A stretch of 5,058 bases of DNA, from assembly GCA_003663345.1 (NCBI GenBank), contig QMZU01000060.1:1-5058 (forward strand), in the 5' to 3' direction. The notes under the pieces are model-generated. The model was not told the origin of the DNA and did not search any database. It saw only the letters and a list, made by a program, of their open reading frames with translations. Position 1 is the stretch's first letter. Every line of letters begins with the position of its first letter. Source of the stretch: Candidatus Aenigmatarchaeota archaeon. Lineage in GTDB: Archaea > Aenigmatarchaeota > Aenigmatarchaeia > PWEA01 > B50-G16. A program made the position numbers and the translations under genes. Positions 4,555-5,058 of the stretch are shown piece by piece.

Positions 4555-5058
4555 ACAGGCCTTCAAGTGTGTTCATAACATAATCCGGTTTCTTGCCGAA
4601 CCTCTTGACCATATCATTGAGGTTCTTCCTTGTCGTGACACCTGTCAGAACCAGTAAAGTATCCATTTTAACCTTTTTCCCTGCTGCCACATCTATATCT
4701 ATCTGGTCACCAATGATGACGGAGTCCTTCGACTTCGCATCGAGTATCTCGAGCGCCTCCTTCACAATCACCTCAGATGGCTTTCCTATAATCACGTCTG
4801 GTTCCCTTCCGGTCAGCCAGTGGAGTGCGCCTATAATCATTCCTGTTCCCGGCACAGGACCTTCTTCACTAGGGTATATCCTGTCGGGGTTGGTTGCGAT
4901 GTACCTCAAGCCGTTCAGACATGCCCTCAAGGCTCTGGTCATTAGGTCGAAGTTTATCTTCCTGTTCGAACCAACAACCAAGTATTCCGCTCTGTCGTAA
5001 TCAACCATTCTGAGCCCGGCCAGTTCCAGCTCCTCCACCAGACCCGGCTCTCCTGTGG
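4547..5058 (-). CDS. HAD superfamily subfamily IIA hydrolase (NagD-like), N-terminus outside window
   Basis: The last 169 residues of a HAD-IIA phosphatase-like protein; members are about 250-280 aa, so roughly the first 90-100 residues, including the nucleophile aspartate motif, lie beyond the right edge. Visible: TGEPGLVEELELAG at the left end of the frame, the C2-type cap region with YIATNPDRIYP and GPVPGTGMIIGAL, the motif III lysine in IIGKPSEVI, and the motif IV acidic cluster GDQIDIDVAAGKKVKMDTLLVLTGVT that binds Mg. The C-terminal PDYVMNTLEGLF is typical. Such proteins dephosphorylate small phosphometabolites (p-nitrophenyl phosphate in vitro); the true substrate is not predictable here. 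The GTG at 5038 is inside the domain and is not the start. Overlaps the metallopeptidase gene tail to tail. Confidence 0.9.
   Translation of the reverse strand, partial: TGEPGLVEELELAGLRMVDYDRAEYLVVGSNRKINFDLMTRALRACLNGLRYIATNPDRIYPSEEGPVPGTGMIIGALHWLTGREPDVIIGKPSEVIVKEALEILDAKSKDSVIIGDQIDIDVAAGKKVKMDTLLVLTGVTTRKNLNDMVKRFGKKPDYVMNTLEGLFR

Noticed and set aside
1..5058. CRISPR array, insertion sequence or prophage remnants
   Set aside because: No regular repeats, transposase, terminal repeats or phage structural motifs were seen; all genes look like chromosomal housekeeping genes of one composition.

Overview
The window looks archaeal. It carries a class I lysyl-tRNA synthetase, a UPF0200-type P-loop kinase, a small HExxH protein of a kind I associate with archaea, and an archaeal-type PDZ site-2 protease. 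Four starts have a T/A-rich box A about 25-28 nt upstream and no Shine-Dalgarno, so they read as leaderless genes. There is also a tRNA gene whose insertions fit archaeal bulge-helix-bulge (BHB) introns. Arginine is mostly AGA/AGG. I cannot place the lineage more precisely from 5 kb. The window is densely packed and has no gene-free stretch over about 50 bases.

Layout: 1-1575 (-) lysS, 3' end cut by the window edge. A 44-bp divergent spacer follows. 1620-2783 (+) is a membrane site-2 protease (M50) with a PDZ domain. 2816-3475 (+) is an S4-domain protein with a TlyA-like but degenerate methyltransferase domain. 3442-3573 (-) is a tRNA-Pro(UGG) gene interrupted by three apparent introns; its 3' end lies antisense over the last 34 bases of the S4 gene. 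3575-4126 (-) is the UPF0200 kinase, ending one base before the tRNA. A 38-bp divergent spacer with two interleaved TATA boxes follows. 4165-4554 (+) is a putative metallopeptidase with a GTG start. 4547-5058 (-) is a HAD-IIA phosphatase-like gene, cut at its 5' end and overlapping the metallopeptidase tail to tail by 8 bases.

The main result is the tRNA gene. Taking out three segments (30, 13 and 12 nt) leaves a 77-nt tRNA-Pro(UGG) with a perfect acceptor stem, a standard D-loop, a TTCAAAT T-loop, and an encoded A73 and CCA. Each segment is flanked by a 4-bp helix with 3-nt bulges, and each deduced cut falls two nucleotides into its bulge. The canonical 37/38 site is empty. The two T-loop introns are very short, and their splicing motifs use the same exon bases, which suggests ordered splicing. 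Two of the genes (lysS and tRNA-Pro) serve translation directly and the S4 protein probably binds RNA; the other proteins have no evident shared pathway, so I read this as a compact housekeeping region, not one pathway operon.
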